A stretch of DNA of 64,000 nucleotides from Rhodanobacter sp. L36 (GTDB taxonomy: Bacteria; Pseudomonadota; Gammaproteobacteria; Xanthomonadales; Rhodanobacteraceae), in contig NZ_LMUV01000002.1 of assembly GCF_009765755.1 (NCBI RefSeq), forward strand, positions 519,693 through 583,692. The letters are read 5' to 3'. Shown here one piece after another: positions 9,556 through 18,926 of this stretch. Position 1 is the stretch's first letter. Every line of letters starts with the position of its first letter. The notes under the pieces are model-generated. The model made no database searches and was not told the DNA's origin. It worked only from the letters and a program-made list of their open reading frames with translations. The position numbers and the translations under genes are program-made.

Positions 9556-10806
9556 ATGTCGCGTCATTCACCACGACACATTCTTTCCTTCCACGTCCTG
9601 CTGATGGGCGTTTCAATGGCAGCGATGGCGGCGCCGGCAAAAAGTGCGATGCCAACAGCGAGCGCCGGCATGACACCGGTCACGCCAATCGCGTTTCCTT
9701 CCAAACCTATCGCCACGCAGGAACAGCTCGATGTGTACCTGCGCGATACGCCGTCTTCCCGCTCGCCGTTCAGTGCGCTCACGCCCGGCGGCCAGCGCAG
9801 GTTTCTCGCCAGCCTGGTATTCCACGAGCGAGGCCTTAGTGGATTCAAAACCGACGACCTGCGCTACGACCTCACGCGGGATCAGGCCTTTGCGTTGTTG
9901 CGACTGTTCGGCGAGCAGGCGTTTGCGATCGGCATGGACGCGCGCTATACGCCGCTGTCCGACAGTGAGCGCCACGCAAGCGGCGAACTTGAAAGCCGCT
10001 ATGACACTCTGCTGAAAGCCGGCGAGAAAGACGATGAGAACGCGACACACATCTTGATCCAGCAATACGGTTCGGAATTCGCCGCGTACCAGACCGATTC
10101 GCAGCGACGAACACTCAGCGATCGCGATATGGAGTTCGTGTTTCGCGCAGCAAATATGTCGCTCGGCCGCACTGGCAACGCAGCTTATCTCGCGGACATG
10201 CGTGCGGATTTCGATGAACTCGATCGCCGGCACGTGGCGGAGCGTCCGGTCATCAGCGACTTCTACGATGCATTGATTCGAACCCATCGAACCGATGAAG
10301 CCCGCGCGCTTCTTGCCTCACATCGGCAACTGGATCGCGAACCACCGCCGGTGATGCGCAGCGGCCACGTCGCCAAGGGACAACCAAGTTTGTGGATCGC
10401 CAACGCTGCCAAGCGAGAACTTTTGCGTTTGCGTTTCAATATGCGAGCGCCCGCTCAGATCATCGTGTTCGCTGGAGTCGATTGCCACTTTTGCCACATT
10501 GCCGCAGGCGATCTGGAGCGGAATCCACTGCTGCGCGACATCTTTCGCGAATACGGACAGTGGGTCGCAGACAGCGAGGACGTCACCGCCTTTGATGCCG
10601 TGCGGCAGTGGAACAACTATTATCCCGACATGCGCCTCGGTATCGCGTACCGCGATGACGAACTACCGATGCTGAAGCATCAGGGCACACCGACGTTCTT
10701 TTTTCTCGACCACGGCGCGGTTATCGACACCGTGATTGGATGGCCCGACAAAGGCAACATCGAAGCGATACGTGATGGCCTGCGCAAGATTGATCTGTTG
10801 CGTTGA
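9556..10806 (+). CDS. exported thioredoxin-fold protein with C-terminal CHFC motif
   Basis: The 416-residue product has an N-terminal signal peptide ending around AMAAP, so it acts in the periplasm. Most of the N-terminal 280 residues are charged and helical-looking and unrecognised. The C-terminal ~110 residues are a thioredoxin-like domain: IIVFAGVDCHFCHIA with a CxxC at C310/C313, and the cis-proline region HQGTPTFFFLDHG. This resembles DsbG/DsbC or thiol-disulfide interchange domains, but the overall architecture is unfamiliar. Start 9556 (ATG) lies just after AGG; a GTG at 9550 is an alternative. It sits 60 bp after glk and may be cotranscribed. Confidence 0.72.
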   Translation: MSRHSPRHILSFHVLLMGVSMAAMAAPAKSAMPTASAGMTPVTPIAFPSKPIATQEQLDVYLRDTPSSRSPFSALTPGGQRRFLASLVFHERGLSGFKTDDLRYDLTRDQAFALLRLFGEQAFAIGMDARYTPLSDSERHASGELESRYDTLLKAGEKDDENATHILIQQYGSEFAAYQTDSQRRTLSDRDMEFVFRAANMSLGRTGNAAYLADMRADFDELDRRHVAERPVISDFYDALIRTHRTDEARALLASHRQLDREPPPVMRSGHVAKGQPSLWIANAAKRELLRLRFNMRAPAQIIVFAGVDCHFCHIAAGDLERNPLLRDIFREYGQWVADSEDVTAFDAVRQWNNYYPDMRLGIAYRDDELPMLKHQGTPTFFFLDHGAVIDTVIGWPDKGNIEAIRDGLRKIDLLR

Positions 10807-10888
10807 ACCTGCGCGGTATCACTCGGCGAACCAGACAATGAATACGCGCACGCGGCGATCTAGCGAGTTCGCTGACGATGCGGATGCT

Positions 10889-13800
10889 TTATGCCGGCGC
10901 CAGCAAAGCATCCAGGTCGGTTTGATCGAAGCTGAGTTTTTCGCGGCTGCCACCGCCTTCCAGAACAGCGGCGGCGAGTTCGGCTTTGCGCGCCTTCAGT
11001 TCTTCGATGCGTTCTTCGACAGTGCCTGAGGTGATCAGGCGGAACACGAACACGGGTTTGTCCTGGCCGATGCGATGCGCGCGGTCGCTGGCTTGCGCTT
11101 CGGCGGCGGGGTTCCACCACGGGTCGTAGTGGATGACGGTGTCGGCGGCGGTGAGGTTGAGGCCGACGCCGCCGGCTTTGAGCGAGAGCAGGAACAGCGG
11201 CACTTCGCCGTTCTGAAAACGCTGCACGGGTTCGGCGCGATCGCGTGTTTCGCCGGTGAGCGTGACGTAGCGAATGCGGCGGCGATCAAGTTCGGCGGCG
11301 ATCAGCTTGAGCATGCCGGTGAACTGCGAGAACAGCAGCACCTTGCGGCCTTCGTCGAGTAGCGCGGGAAGCATGTCCATCAGCAGTTCGAACTTGGCCG
11401 ACTCGTGCACGCCGCGTGCAACTTCAAGTTTCACCAGACGTGGATCGCAACAAACCTGGCGTAGCTTGAGCAGCGCATCGAGCACCACGATGCCGGAGTG
11501 CGCGATGCCGCGCTGGGCGATGACTTCGCGCAGTTCTTCGGCGAGCGAGAGACGCAGGCCTTCGTAGAGTTCGCGCTGTCGACCTTCGAGCACGACGCGA
11601 CGAGTGATCTCGGTTTTTGGCGGCAACTCCTTCGCAACCTGCGCCTTGGTCCGGCGCAGAATGAAAGGCGCGAGTCGCAAATTGAGTCGCTGCTGGCATT
11701 CCTCGTCGTGCTGCTTTTCGATCGGCACGCGGTAGTAGCGACGGAACGCGCCTTCATCGCCGAGCAGACCGGGCACGGCGAGATCGACCTGCGACCACAA
11801 CTCACCGAGATGATTTTCCAGCGGCGTGCCAGTGAGGCAAACGTAACGCAATGTGCGAAGGCTGAGCAGCGCTCGGCGTGCCTGCGTGCGCGGATTTTTT
11901 ACCTGCTGTGCTTCGTCCAGCACGATCAATGCAAACGGCTGCTTGCGCAGCGCGATCACATCACGCGGCAACAATGCGTAGCTGGTCAGCACGATGTCCT
12001 GCGCGCCGAGCTGCACGAATTCTTCCGCGCGTTGCGGACCATGCAGCGTGAGCACGCGAAGCATCGGCGCGAAGCGCGCGATCTCCGACTGCCAGTTCGG
12101 AATCAGGCTGGTGGGTACCACGATCAGTGCTGGCTGACTCAGCGCGCCGCCCTGCTTGAGCGACATCAGATGCGTGATGAGTTGCAGCGTTTTGCCGAGC
12201 CCCATGTCATCGGCAAGCACGCCGCCGACGCCGGCTTCGGCGAGCGCGTTCAACCAGCGCAGACCTTCTCGCTGGTACGGACGCAACTCGACGGTGAGCC
12301 CTTCGGGTACCGCGTCACTGGCGCGTTCGGCGGCATCGCGCAGGCGCGCGGCGAAACCGCGCAGCGGTTCGGATGCTTCGAGCGTGCTGCCGCTGGGCAT
12401 CGCTTCGACCAGCTCTTCAAGACGTCCAGCCTGCACGCGCGGCAGGTGGAGTTTCTTGCGCGGCTTTTCCAGATATTCGGCGAGCGGCGCGAGCAGGCCG
12501 CGCAATTCTTTCAGACGCACGGGCACGCGACGACGCGTGTCGACCGGCGCATACCACACGGCGTCTTCCGGTTCGTTGGGCGCCGGGCTCAGGTTCAACT
12601 GGTGCTCGGCCAGTGCCTGCGCGACGGCCGGCAGCAGGTTGTAGCGCTGGCCGTCGAGCTCAATACCGATCTCCAGATCGAACGCGTGATCGTCATCATC
12701 CTCCACCGCGTGGCCGTACCAGCGCACCGGACCTTCGAGCACTTCGAACGGAAAACTCGGCGCGTACTCGACCTGGAAATTTTCCTGCTCGAGTTTCGGT
12801 CGCAGCGCGAGCCAGCGCGCGGGCGTATTCACCTCGAGTGCGCCGGCATAACCGGTGCCGGGAAACAGCCATGCATCATCCGGCAAAGTGTCGGCGACAT
12901 CCCACGGCAGTCCTTCGGTATCGACGCCCGGCGTGAGGCCGGCGCGTTCGAGTTGTTCCATCGCCGAAAGTTCTTCCGCGCGACGACGCGTGATCTCGAC
13001 CAGTTGCCCGTTGCGCACGCGGCGCACCAGCGGCTCACCGCCGCGACCGGGCAAACGTTCGCCGGCGTAGTCGAACGCGAGCCGCGCATAACCCAGCGGC
13101 GGCGTGCCCGCGGCGAGTCGCGCGTGGCGGGTCAATGCATGCAGCGTCAACACCGGTTTCGGCGCGAGCTGCGATCGACGCAACTCACCGAAAAGATGCG
13201 GCAGCGGCAGGCGCGTGGCCAGTCGGCTTGCAGGCAAACGGTTGCGCAATCGACGGCCGTGCTCGTGCTTGAGCGCGGGCAGTTCGAGCCATTGCGTTTC
13301 TTCCGCCGCAGCGTCGAGCAGGCCAAGCGTGGCGCGCTCTGCATCGAGATACCAGAGTGCATCGATGCGCAGCAGGCGCTGGCTGTGCGGCAACAGCGGC
13401 AGCAGGCGCTGACTGCCGTCCGGTTCCATGTGCCAATGCCAGTTGAGCTGATGTGACTTGCCGCGGGAAAGACGCAGGCCGGCAAGCCCTCCGAGGAAGC
13501 ACGGCGCGGTATCGAGAACTTCGGCCAGCAACGTATCGCCGACGTGACCGCCCAGGCGCGCGTAGCTTCGACCCTTGCGCACGCTCTGCGGCAGGCCGAG
13601 CATCGTCGCTGCAAGACGTTGCTCGTGCGGTTGCAGCGAGAACTGCGCGAGATGCCGGCTGTCCAGCGGCACCGGCCGCGTGTAGCGACCATGTTCGATG
13701 GTGGAGAGCAATACCGGCGCGACGTCGAGGCGCGCGAACGCGGCGCCTTCTTCAGGCATCACTTCCAGAAAGAAACCGAGTACGCCGCGGTCGTCCGCCG

Positions 13801-13912
13801 TTGCCGGCTTCGGCGTGGCCAACAGCTTCCGCCATGCAAGCGGCAAGGTTTCTTCGTCACCCGATGGCGACGCTGCGACGTGCTGTTTCTCGTCCGGCTG
13901 CTGCATGCGCAT
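10889..13912 (-). CDS. SNF2/RapA-family DEAD-box-like helicase
   Basis: A 1007-residue cytoplasmic ATP-driven DNA translocase of the SNF2 class. The N-terminal half (about residues 1-540) is family-specific. The helicase core follows with Walker A MGLGKT, motif II VLDEAQ, LTGTPLENHLGELW, and the second RecA lobe with LKAGGVGLNLTAADTVIHYD and RAHRIGQ. Motif II reads DEAQ rather than DEAH. ATG codons at 13912 and 13906 are both possible, as is a TTG further upstream; no strong ribosome-binding site decides. A role in transcription recycling or DNA repair is unproven. Confidence 0.9.
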   Translation of the reverse strand: MRMQQPDEKQHVAASPSGDEETLPLAWRKLLATPKPATADDRGVLGFFLEVMPEEGAAFARLDVAPVLLSTIEHGRYTRPVPLDSRHLAQFSLQPHEQRLAATMLGLPQSVRKGRSYARLGGHVGDTLLAEVLDTAPCFLGGLAGLRLSRGKSHQLNWHWHMEPDGSQRLLPLLPHSQRLLRIDALWYLDAERATLGLLDAAAEETQWLELPALKHEHGRRLRNRLPASRLATRLPLPHLFGELRRSQLAPKPVLTLHALTRHARLAAGTPPLGYARLAFDYAGERLPGRGGEPLVRRVRNGQLVEITRRRAEELSAMEQLERAGLTPGVDTEGLPWDVADTLPDDAWLFPGTGYAGALEVNTPARWLALRPKLEQENFQVEYAPSFPFEVLEGPVRWYGHAVEDDDDHAFDLEIGIELDGQRYNLLPAVAQALAEHQLNLSPAPNEPEDAVWYAPVDTRRRVPVRLKELRGLLAPLAEYLEKPRKKLHLPRVQAGRLEELVEAMPSGSTLEASEPLRGFAARLRDAAERASDAVPEGLTVELRPYQREGLRWLNALAEAGVGGVLADDMGLGKTLQLITHLMSLKQGGALSQPALIVVPTSLIPNWQSEIARFAPMLRVLTLHGPQRAEEFVQLGAQDIVLTSYALLPRDVIALRKQPFALIVLDEAQQVKNPRTQARRALLSLRTLRYVCLTGTPLENHLGELWSQVDLAVPGLLGDEGAFRRYYRVPIEKQHDEECQQRLNLRLAPFILRRTKAQVAKELPPKTEITRRVVLEGRQRELYEGLRLSLAEELREVIAQRGIAHSGIVVLDALLKLRQVCCDPRLVKLEVARGVHESAKFELLMDMLPALLDEGRKVLLFSQFTGMLKLIAAELDRRRIRYVTLTGETRDRAEPVQRFQNGEVPLFLLSLKAGGVGLNLTAADTVIHYDPWWNPAAEAQASDRAHRIGQDKPVFVFRLITSGTVEERIEELKARKAELAAAVLEGGGSREKLSFDQTDLDALLAPA

Positions 13913-14016
13913 GCGATCCGTGGCGACAACCAAAACGTTGAGCTTAGCAGTGCCGATGCGCTTGCGACCGTCACCACGACGATGCGTTTCAACTTTGTTG
14001 AAAGAGCCGCGACGAC

Positions 14017-15042
14017 TCAGGCGTTGCCGAACAATCCGTGCGGATATTCCGGCTTCTGTTCGCGCGCCATCAGCGCCTTGAGCGCATCGACCGGCGTGAC
14101 TTCGCCGTGCAGAACGGCGTGCACACCGGCGCTGATCGGCAGGTCCAGTGCGTGCTTGTCGGCAAGCCGCGTGACTTCATCCGCGGTGAGCACGCTTTCG
14201 ACAACCTGGCCGATCTGGCGCACCGCCTCGTCGATCGCGATGCCGCGACCCAGCGCCAGACCGAGCCGGCGGTTGCGCGACAGATCGCCGGTGCAGGTGA
14301 GCACCAGATCACCGAGACCGGACAGTCCGATCAACGTTTCCGGACGCGCACCCAGTGCCACGCCCAGGCGCAGCATCTCGTTCATGCCGCGGGTGATCAG
14401 GCCGGCGCGTGCGTTGAGGCCAAGCTCCATGCCATCAGCGATGCCGGTGGCGACGGCGAGCACGTTTTTCATCGCGCCGCCGAGTTCCGCGCCGAGCACA
14501 TCGCGGCCGGAATACGCGCGCAGGTTTGGCGCATGCAGCAAGCTGGCGAGTTTGTGCGCGAAGGCGTCGTCGTCCGAATGCACGGTGACGGCGCTCGGCT
14601 TGCCGGCGGCGACTTCGCGCGCGAACGACGGCCCGGTAACCACGGCGGCGGCGCGACCCGGCAAGCGTTCGGCTACCAGTTCATGGAGGAATCGTCCCGT
14701 ACCCGGCTCGAAACCCTTGGTTGCCCAGGCGATGGCGGTGCCGTCGTCGAGCAACGAGGAAAGTTCCACCAGCATCGAGGCGAACGCGTGGCTTGGCACC
14801 ACGATCAACACGATGTCGGCGCCGCGCACGGCAAGCGCGAGGTCGCTCTGGAATGCCAGTGATGCCGGCAGCACGATATCCGGCAGGTAACGATGATTGC
14901 AGCGATCCGCAGCCATCGTCGCCAGCGCCTGCGGATCACGCCCCCACAACCGCGTCGCCACGCCGTTGCGCGCCGTCAATGCCGCCAGTGCGGTGCCCCA
15001 GGAACCAGCCCCGAGTACGGCGAGAGTCGGGCGTTCGGCCAT
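14017..15042 (-). CDS. gpsA: glycerol-3-phosphate dehydrogenase [NAD(P)+]
   Basis: Reduces dihydroxyacetone phosphate to sn-glycerol-3-phosphate, the backbone for phospholipids (compare plsB at 43605). The 341-residue protein has the nucleotide-binding motif [14 protein letters not shown] at the N-terminus, then [22 protein letters not shown], and the catalytic-lysine region [17 protein letters not shown]. It is 8 bp downstream of secB on the same strand, the classical secB-gpsA operon of proteobacteria. Confidence 0.97.
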   Translation of the reverse strand: MAERPTLAVLGAGSWGTALAALTARNGVATRLWGRDPQALATMAADRCNHRYLPDIVLPASLAFQSDLALAVRGADIVLIVVPSHAFASMLVELSSLLDDGTAIAWATKGFEPGTGRFLHELVAERLPGRAAAVVTGPSFAREVAAGKPSAVTVHSDDDAFAHKLASLLHAPNLRAYSGRDVLGAELGGAMKNVLAVATGIADGMELGLNARAGLITRGMNEMLRLGVALGARPETLIGLSGLGDLVLTCTGDLSRNRRLGLALGRGIAIDEAVRQIGQVVESVLTADEVTRLADKHALDLPISAGVHAVLHGEVTPVDALKALMAREQKPEYPHGLFGNA

Positions 15043-15050
15043 GGGATGCC

Positions 15051-15554
15051 TCAGCTGTTGAGCGTTTGCGGAATCTCGTCACCACCCATCATGCGGCGCT
15101 GCTGTTCGGCGAACAGGGCATCGAAATTGATCGGCTGCAGCAGGAACGGTGGGAAACCGCCTTCCAGAACCAGCGAAGAAATGACTTGGCGCGCGTAGGG
15201 GAACAGCAGGTTCGGGCAATAGCTGCCGATGATGCCGGCGTGATCGGATTCACTGAAACCAGCGATGCCGAACAGACCCGCCTGCTCCACCTCTGCCAGA
15301 TACGCCGTGCGGGCGCCGACAGTGCAGGTCAGGGTGAGGCTGAGCACCACTTCGTAGAGGTTGTTGCCCAGGTCGGTGGCTTTCTGGCCCAGGTTAAGCT
15401 GAACCTGCGGCTGCTCGCGCTCGTCGAGGTCCTGGAAAATCTGCGGTGCGTTGGGCGCTTCGAAGGAAACGTCCTTCACATAGATCTTCTGCATCACCAG
15501 TTGCGGCTGGCCATCCTGGCCGTTGGCCTGGTCCTGGGTGATTACTTCTGCCAT
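15051..15554 (-). CDS. secB: protein-export chaperone SecB
   Basis: A cytoplasmic tetrameric chaperone that holds preproteins unfolded and delivers them to SecA. The 167-residue protein carries the family segments [17 protein letters not shown], the conserved beta-sheet around VVLSLTLTC, and [15 protein letters not shown]. It has the normal length. It is the first gene of the secB-gpsA pair. The many exported proteins in this window (two TonB receptors, lipoproteins) are the kind of client it serves. Confidence 0.97.
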   Translation of the reverse strand: MAEVITQDQANGQDGQPQLVMQKIYVKDVSFEAPNAPQIFQDLDEREQPQVQLNLGQKATDLGNNLYEVVLSLTLTCTVGARTAYLAEVEQAGLFGIAGFSESDHAGIIGSYCPNLLFPYARQVISSLVLEGGFPPFLLQPINFDALFAEQQRRMMGGDEIPQTLNS

Positions 15555-15647
15555 CGGGTGTTCCTCGAGATGTTCGTGTCAAAAAAGAGGTCGATTGTTC
15601 CATACATCCCCGCGCCACGCACGCCGGGTGGCCGCTAGCGAGCCTTC

Positions 15648-15674
15648 AAAGATTGCGCCGCGGCTCGCTTTTCT
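15648..15674 (+). promoter_or_regulatory. possible sigma70 promoter for rpmB-rpmG
   Basis: TTGCGC followed about 18-20 bases later by GAGAAT/GAATAC lies roughly 180 bases upstream of rpmB in the 295-bp secB-rpmB gap. The match is partial and no other better pair was seen. Confidence 0.25.
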
Positions 15675-15849
15675 GCGAGAATACGCGGCTCGCTCATGTC
15701 GACCCGGAATTCCGGGCAGTCCGCCACGCGGTGCGGACTTCACGACTCACGGCGACAGCTGCAACCTCCAGCATCGCGTGGCGCCAAGCGCCGCTGGGCC
15801 GATATCGCCCTGGCCAACGGGTGGTGAACATCAAATTACGGAGGTCGTC

Positions 15850-16086
15850 ATGGCCCGTGTATGTCAAGTCACAGGTAAGGGTGTGCAGAGCGGCAACAAC
15901 GTTTCGCACGCCAACAACCGTACCCGTCGCCGCTGGTTGCCCAACCTGCACGAGCGACGCTTCTGGGTTGCCAGCGAAAACCGCTGGATCAAGCTGCGCG
16001 TTTCCAACCACGCGTTGCGTACCATCGACAAGAATGGCATCGAGGCCGTGATTGCCGACATGCGCGCCCGCGGCGACAAGGTCTGA
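15850..16086 (+). CDS. rpmB: 50S ribosomal protein L28
   Basis: A small, basic large-subunit ribosomal protein of 78 residues, starting [20 protein letters not shown] and ending DMRARGDKV, matching the proteobacterial L28 along its full length. The ATG at 15850 follows ACGGAGGTCGTC, a strong ribosome-binding site. rpmG follows 10 bp later, the usual operon. Confidence 0.98.
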   Translation: MARVCQVTGKGVQSGNNVSHANNRTRRRWLPNLHERRFWVASENRWIKLRVSNHALRTIDKNGIEAVIADMRARGDKV

Positions 16087-16096
16087 GGATCAAACC

Positions 16097-16264
16097 ATGG
16101 CTAACAAGACCCAAGACAAGATCCGCATGATCTCCTCGGCCGGCACCGGCCACTTCTACACCACGCAGAAGAACAAGAAGAACACGCCGGAAAAGTTCGA
16201 GTTCAAGAAATACGATCCAGTCGTGCGCAAGCACGTGATCTACAAGGAAGGCAAGATCAAGTGA
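16097..16264 (+). CDS. rpmG: 50S ribosomal protein L33
   Basis: A 55-residue basic ribosomal protein, starting [18 protein letters not shown]. It has no CxxC zinc motif, so it is the cysteine-free (C-) type of L33. It follows rpmB within one transcript and is succeeded by a strong terminator at 16343-16371. Confidence 0.97.
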   Translation: MANKTQDKIRMISSAGTGHFYTTQKNKKNTPEKFEFKKYDPVVRKHVIYKEGKIK

Positions 16265-16342
16265 GATTCTGGCCTGTTCGCCCTTGATGCGAACGGCTTT
16301 GCCAGAATGTCATGCCGGCGCAGGCCGGAATCCGGCTTCCGG

Positions 16343-16371
16343 AAAAACCCGCCCATGTGGCGGGTTTTTTT
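16343..16371 (+). terminator. rho-independent terminator after rpmB-rpmG
   Basis: AAAAACCCGCC (16343-16353) pairs with GGCGGGTTTTT (16359-16369) around the 5-base loop CATGT, and the T-run continues to 16371. It ends the ribosomal-protein operon 79 bases after the rpmG stop. Confidence 0.92.
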
Positions 16372-16416
16372 ATGGCCGGTTGCCGTGACGAAAGAGATCC
16401 CGCCTATCATTCCGCC

Positions 16417-16965
16417 ATGACCACGACGGCCGCCCTGTTCCCAAGCCTGCTCGGCGACGCATGGTATCGGCTGGCCTCACCGGTCCAGGCCATGCATGGC
16501 GACACTCCGCGCTTGCTGGCGCGAGGCTCTGCGGACGTCGAAGGTGCGACGGGTTTTCTGGCACGCTGGAACCGCCGGTTGCTTGGCCTGCCGGAGCCCG
16601 GCCCGGCGCAGCCACTGGAAGTGTCGATCGAACGCAACGGTACGCGTGAAACCTGGACCCGTCGGTTTGCAGATGGACAGATGCAATCCGTGCTCGATCT
16701 CGTGAAGGGCCGACCGCTGCTGTGCGAGCGGTTGGGGCCGGCAGCGCTGCATTTCGAACTGCGCTTCGACGCGGGCGCGATCGACTGGCGACTTTATAGC
16801 GTGCGACTTCTCGGCGTGCCGATCCCGCGAGGACTGTTGGGCAGCGTCGTGTCGCGCAGCGGCGAAAGTAATGGTCGCTATGCCTTCCATATCGACGTCC
16901 GGCTGCCGCTGCTGGGGCGACTGATTGCCTATCGCGGCTGGCTGGAGATCGTCGATGGCGGATGA
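16417..16965 (+). CDS. DUF4166 family protein
   Basis: A 182-residue protein without signal peptide or clear membrane span. The order MTTTAALFPSLLG, FNRRLL-like (WNRRLLGLPEPG), a strand-rich middle (IERNGTRETWTRRF) and a C-terminal RLPLLGRLIAYRGWLE resemble the DUF4166 family. Function unknown. Start 16417 gives the family N-terminus; the frame is open upstream across the terminator, which is not plausible coding. Its last 11 bases overlap the next gene, so the two are coupled. DUF4166 and DCC domains are also found fused in other proteins, which supports a joint role. Confidence 0.75.
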   Translation: MTTTAALFPSLLGDAWYRLASPVQAMHGDTPRLLARGSADVEGATGFLARWNRRLLGLPEPGPAQPLEVSIERNGTRETWTRRFADGQMQSVLDLVKGRPLLCERLGPAALHFELRFDAGAIDWRLYSVRLLGVPIPRGLLGSVVSRSGESNGRYAFHIDVRLPLLGRLIAYRGWLEIVDGG

Positions 16966-17365
16966 CAACGCATCCGTGATCGTGTTCGACGGCGTCTGCC
17001 TGTTGTGCAGCCGCTGGGTCGACTTCATCCTTCGCCACGACCACGCACACCGCTACCAACTCGCCGCCATGCAGGGCCGTCACGGCAGCCGCCTGCTGGG
17101 CGAGCATGGCCTGTCGCCGGACGATCCGGCGTCGTTCCTGCTGGTGCAGGACGGACGCGGATACACCGATACCGATGCGATCATTCGCGTGCTGCGCGGG
17201 TTGGGTGGCCGCTGGATGTTCCTCGGCGGGCTTCTGCGCGTGGTGCCGGCGTTCCTGCGTGATCCGGCCTATCGATGGATCGCCCGGTATCGTTATCGAT
17301 TGTTTGGCCGGCGCGAGCAATGCCGTTTGCCCGATGCCGCGCATGTCACGCGTTTTCTGGATTGA
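16955..17365 (+). CDS. DCC family thiol-disulfide oxidoreductase (DUF393)
   Basis: The 136-residue protein has the family signature VIVFDGVCLLCSRWVDFI, in which Asp and the CxxC pair define the predicted thioredoxin-like active site. Later segments FLLVQDGRGYTDTDAI and the C-terminal YRYRLFGRREQCRLPD also fit. The ATG at 16955 lies inside the end of the upstream DUF4166 gene. It is likely cytoplasmic or membrane-associated. The substrate is unknown. Confidence 0.88.
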   Translation: MADDNASVIVFDGVCLLCSRWVDFILRHDHAHRYQLAAMQGRHGSRLLGEHGLSPDDPASFLLVQDGRGYTDTDAIIRVLRGLGGRWMFLGGLLRVVPAFLRDPAYRWIARYRYRLFGRREQCRLPDAAHVTRFLD

Positions 17366-17479
17366 TCGGGCAACTCGGCCTGATGCGTCCACGCCGATGC
17401 GCAGCATGGCCTTCGGAAGCGCGCTACCCGTTGATCGAGTCCGGACACGAAATCGTCGTATGCGGTGAAAGCCTTAAAA

Positions 17480-17505
17480 GAAAGCCCGCCATGCGGCGGG
17501 CTTTC
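17480..17505. terminator. bidirectional hairpin terminator
   Basis: GAAAGCCCGCC (17480-17490) and GGCGGGCTTTC (17495-17505) are perfect reverse complements around ATGC. It lies between the convergent DCC gene and desaturase. The T-tracts are short, so termination in either direction is likely but not certain. Confidence 0.75.
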
Positions 17506-17527
17506 CTGGAAATCACATCAATGCTGA

Positions 17528-18721
17528 TCACGCATTCGCCACGGAATAGCCCTTGAGCCGGGCAGCGAAATCCTGCAGTGCGCGAATGCCGCTTTCCTCG
17601 GCTTCGTGAATCCACTGCTGCAAACCTTTCAGGGCCTGATCGGCACCGCGCTGATCCATCAAGGCTGCGAGACGATTGCGGAAATCGCAGACGACGTTGA
17701 GGTTCGGGCGCTTGGCGAGCACGGCCTGAAGCTTCACGCTGCTTTCGTTGTCCAGCCAGCGGCCACCATCGGCCAGCGCCAGACGCATGCGACGCGGAAC
17801 CGCCTTGAGGCTTTCGCCCGCGTGCTGCGCTTCGTCGCGCAGGGTCGGCATGATCACGCCGCGGTAGTAGTCGGTCATTGCCTGGAAGCGATGCGTCAGC
17901 ACGGCTTTCAGCGTTTCGGCATCCGGCAGCGGCACATTGGGGCGAACGTCGAGCGACGGCGCCACGCGCAATACCTTGGCCAGGCCGACTGCGCGGAACA
18001 TGCAGATCGCCGCCCAGCCGATGTCGAATTCCCATTTGCGCAGCGCGAACTTGGCCGAACTGGGGAACGCATGATGATTGTTGTGCAGCTCTTCGCCGCC
18101 GATCCAGAAACCCCAGGGAATCAGATTGCGTGCGGTATCGGCGCTTTCGAAATTGCGATAGCCGGCCCAGTGGCCGATGCCGTTGACGAAACCAGCGGCC
18201 CAGAACGGAATCCAGACCATCTGCACCGCCCAGATGGCCGCGCCGATCACGCCAAACAACGCGAGGCTGATCAGCAACATCAGGGTTGGACCCCAATACG
18301 GATGCGCGCCGTAGACGTTGCGCTCGACCCAGTCGTCCGGCGTACCGCGGCCGTACTGCTCCATGTCCTGCTTCGATTCGCAGGCGTCGCGGTACAGCGA
18401 GACGCCGTCCCAGAACACCTTCTTGATGCCGTAGATCATCGGGCTATGCGGATCTTCTTCGGTCTCGACCTTGGCATGGTGCTTGCGATGCACCGCGACC
18501 CATTCGCGCGTGACCATGCCGGTGGTGAGCCAGCCCCAGAAACGGAAGAAGTGCGCCACGGCCGGGTGGAAATCCACGCCGCGATGGGTCTGGCTGCGAT
18601 GCAGATACAGCGTGACCGTGAAGATGGTCAGCTGGGTCACGATCAACAGGTAGACCAGCTTCTGGCCCCAACTTGAGTGGGTCAGGCCATCACTGAGAAA
18701 ATTGAGCACTGCGTCGAGCAT
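17528..18721 (-). CDS. acyl-lipid/acyl-CoA fatty acid desaturase
   Basis: A 397-residue inner-membrane di-iron enzyme that introduces a double bond into fatty acyl chains. The three histidine boxes are present: HRSQTHR, HRKHH and LHNNHH, set among hydrophobic segments (VYLLIVTQLTIFTVTLYL near the N-terminus and LMLLISLALFGVIGAAIWAV in the middle). A C-terminal helical extension of about 120 residues follows the catalytic domain. The ATG at 18721 is taken; a GTG three codons upstream is possible. Position of desaturation cannot be told from sequence. Confidence 0.92.
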   Translation of the reverse strand: MLDAVLNFLSDGLTHSSWGQKLVYLLIVTQLTIFTVTLYLHRSQTHRGVDFHPAVAHFFRFWGWLTTGMVTREWVAVHRKHHAKVETEEDPHSPMIYGIKKVFWDGVSLYRDACESKQDMEQYGRGTPDDWVERNVYGAHPYWGPTLMLLISLALFGVIGAAIWAVQMVWIPFWAAGFVNGIGHWAGYRNFESADTARNLIPWGFWIGGEELHNNHHAFPSSAKFALRKWEFDIGWAAICMFRAVGLAKVLRVAPSLDVRPNVPLPDAETLKAVLTHRFQAMTDYYRGVIMPTLRDEAQHAGESLKAVPRRMRLALADGGRWLDNESSVKLQAVLAKRPNLNVVCDFRNRLAALMDQRGADQALKGLQQWIHEAEESGIRALQDFAARLKGYSVANA

Positions 18722-18926
18722 GGAATGCACCGGCTATGTGGGATGAGGCAGATTAGTCGAGGGTGTCCGTACCCGCCAGCATGGAATCTGCGCCACGCCA
18801 GTGTATATGCACCAAGGGTTCCGACATGTGTACGGACCGCGGAACTGAGGCCTGGTTCGCACGACCGATTCACGGGCTGCTCAAAGGCCTGTTGTCTATC
18901 CATGGGGGCGCCGTGACAATCGCACA
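18722..18926. other. divergent intergenic region
   Basis: 205 bases separate the desaturase start from the ABC operon start. It must hold promoters for both directions. No clear operator or hairpin was seen. Confidence 0.4.

Noticed and set aside
11498-13456. 652-codon plus-strand open frame opposite the SNF2 helicase
   Set aside because: The helicase motifs are continuous on the minus strand; this frame has shadow-like composition (Arg, His, Gln rich).
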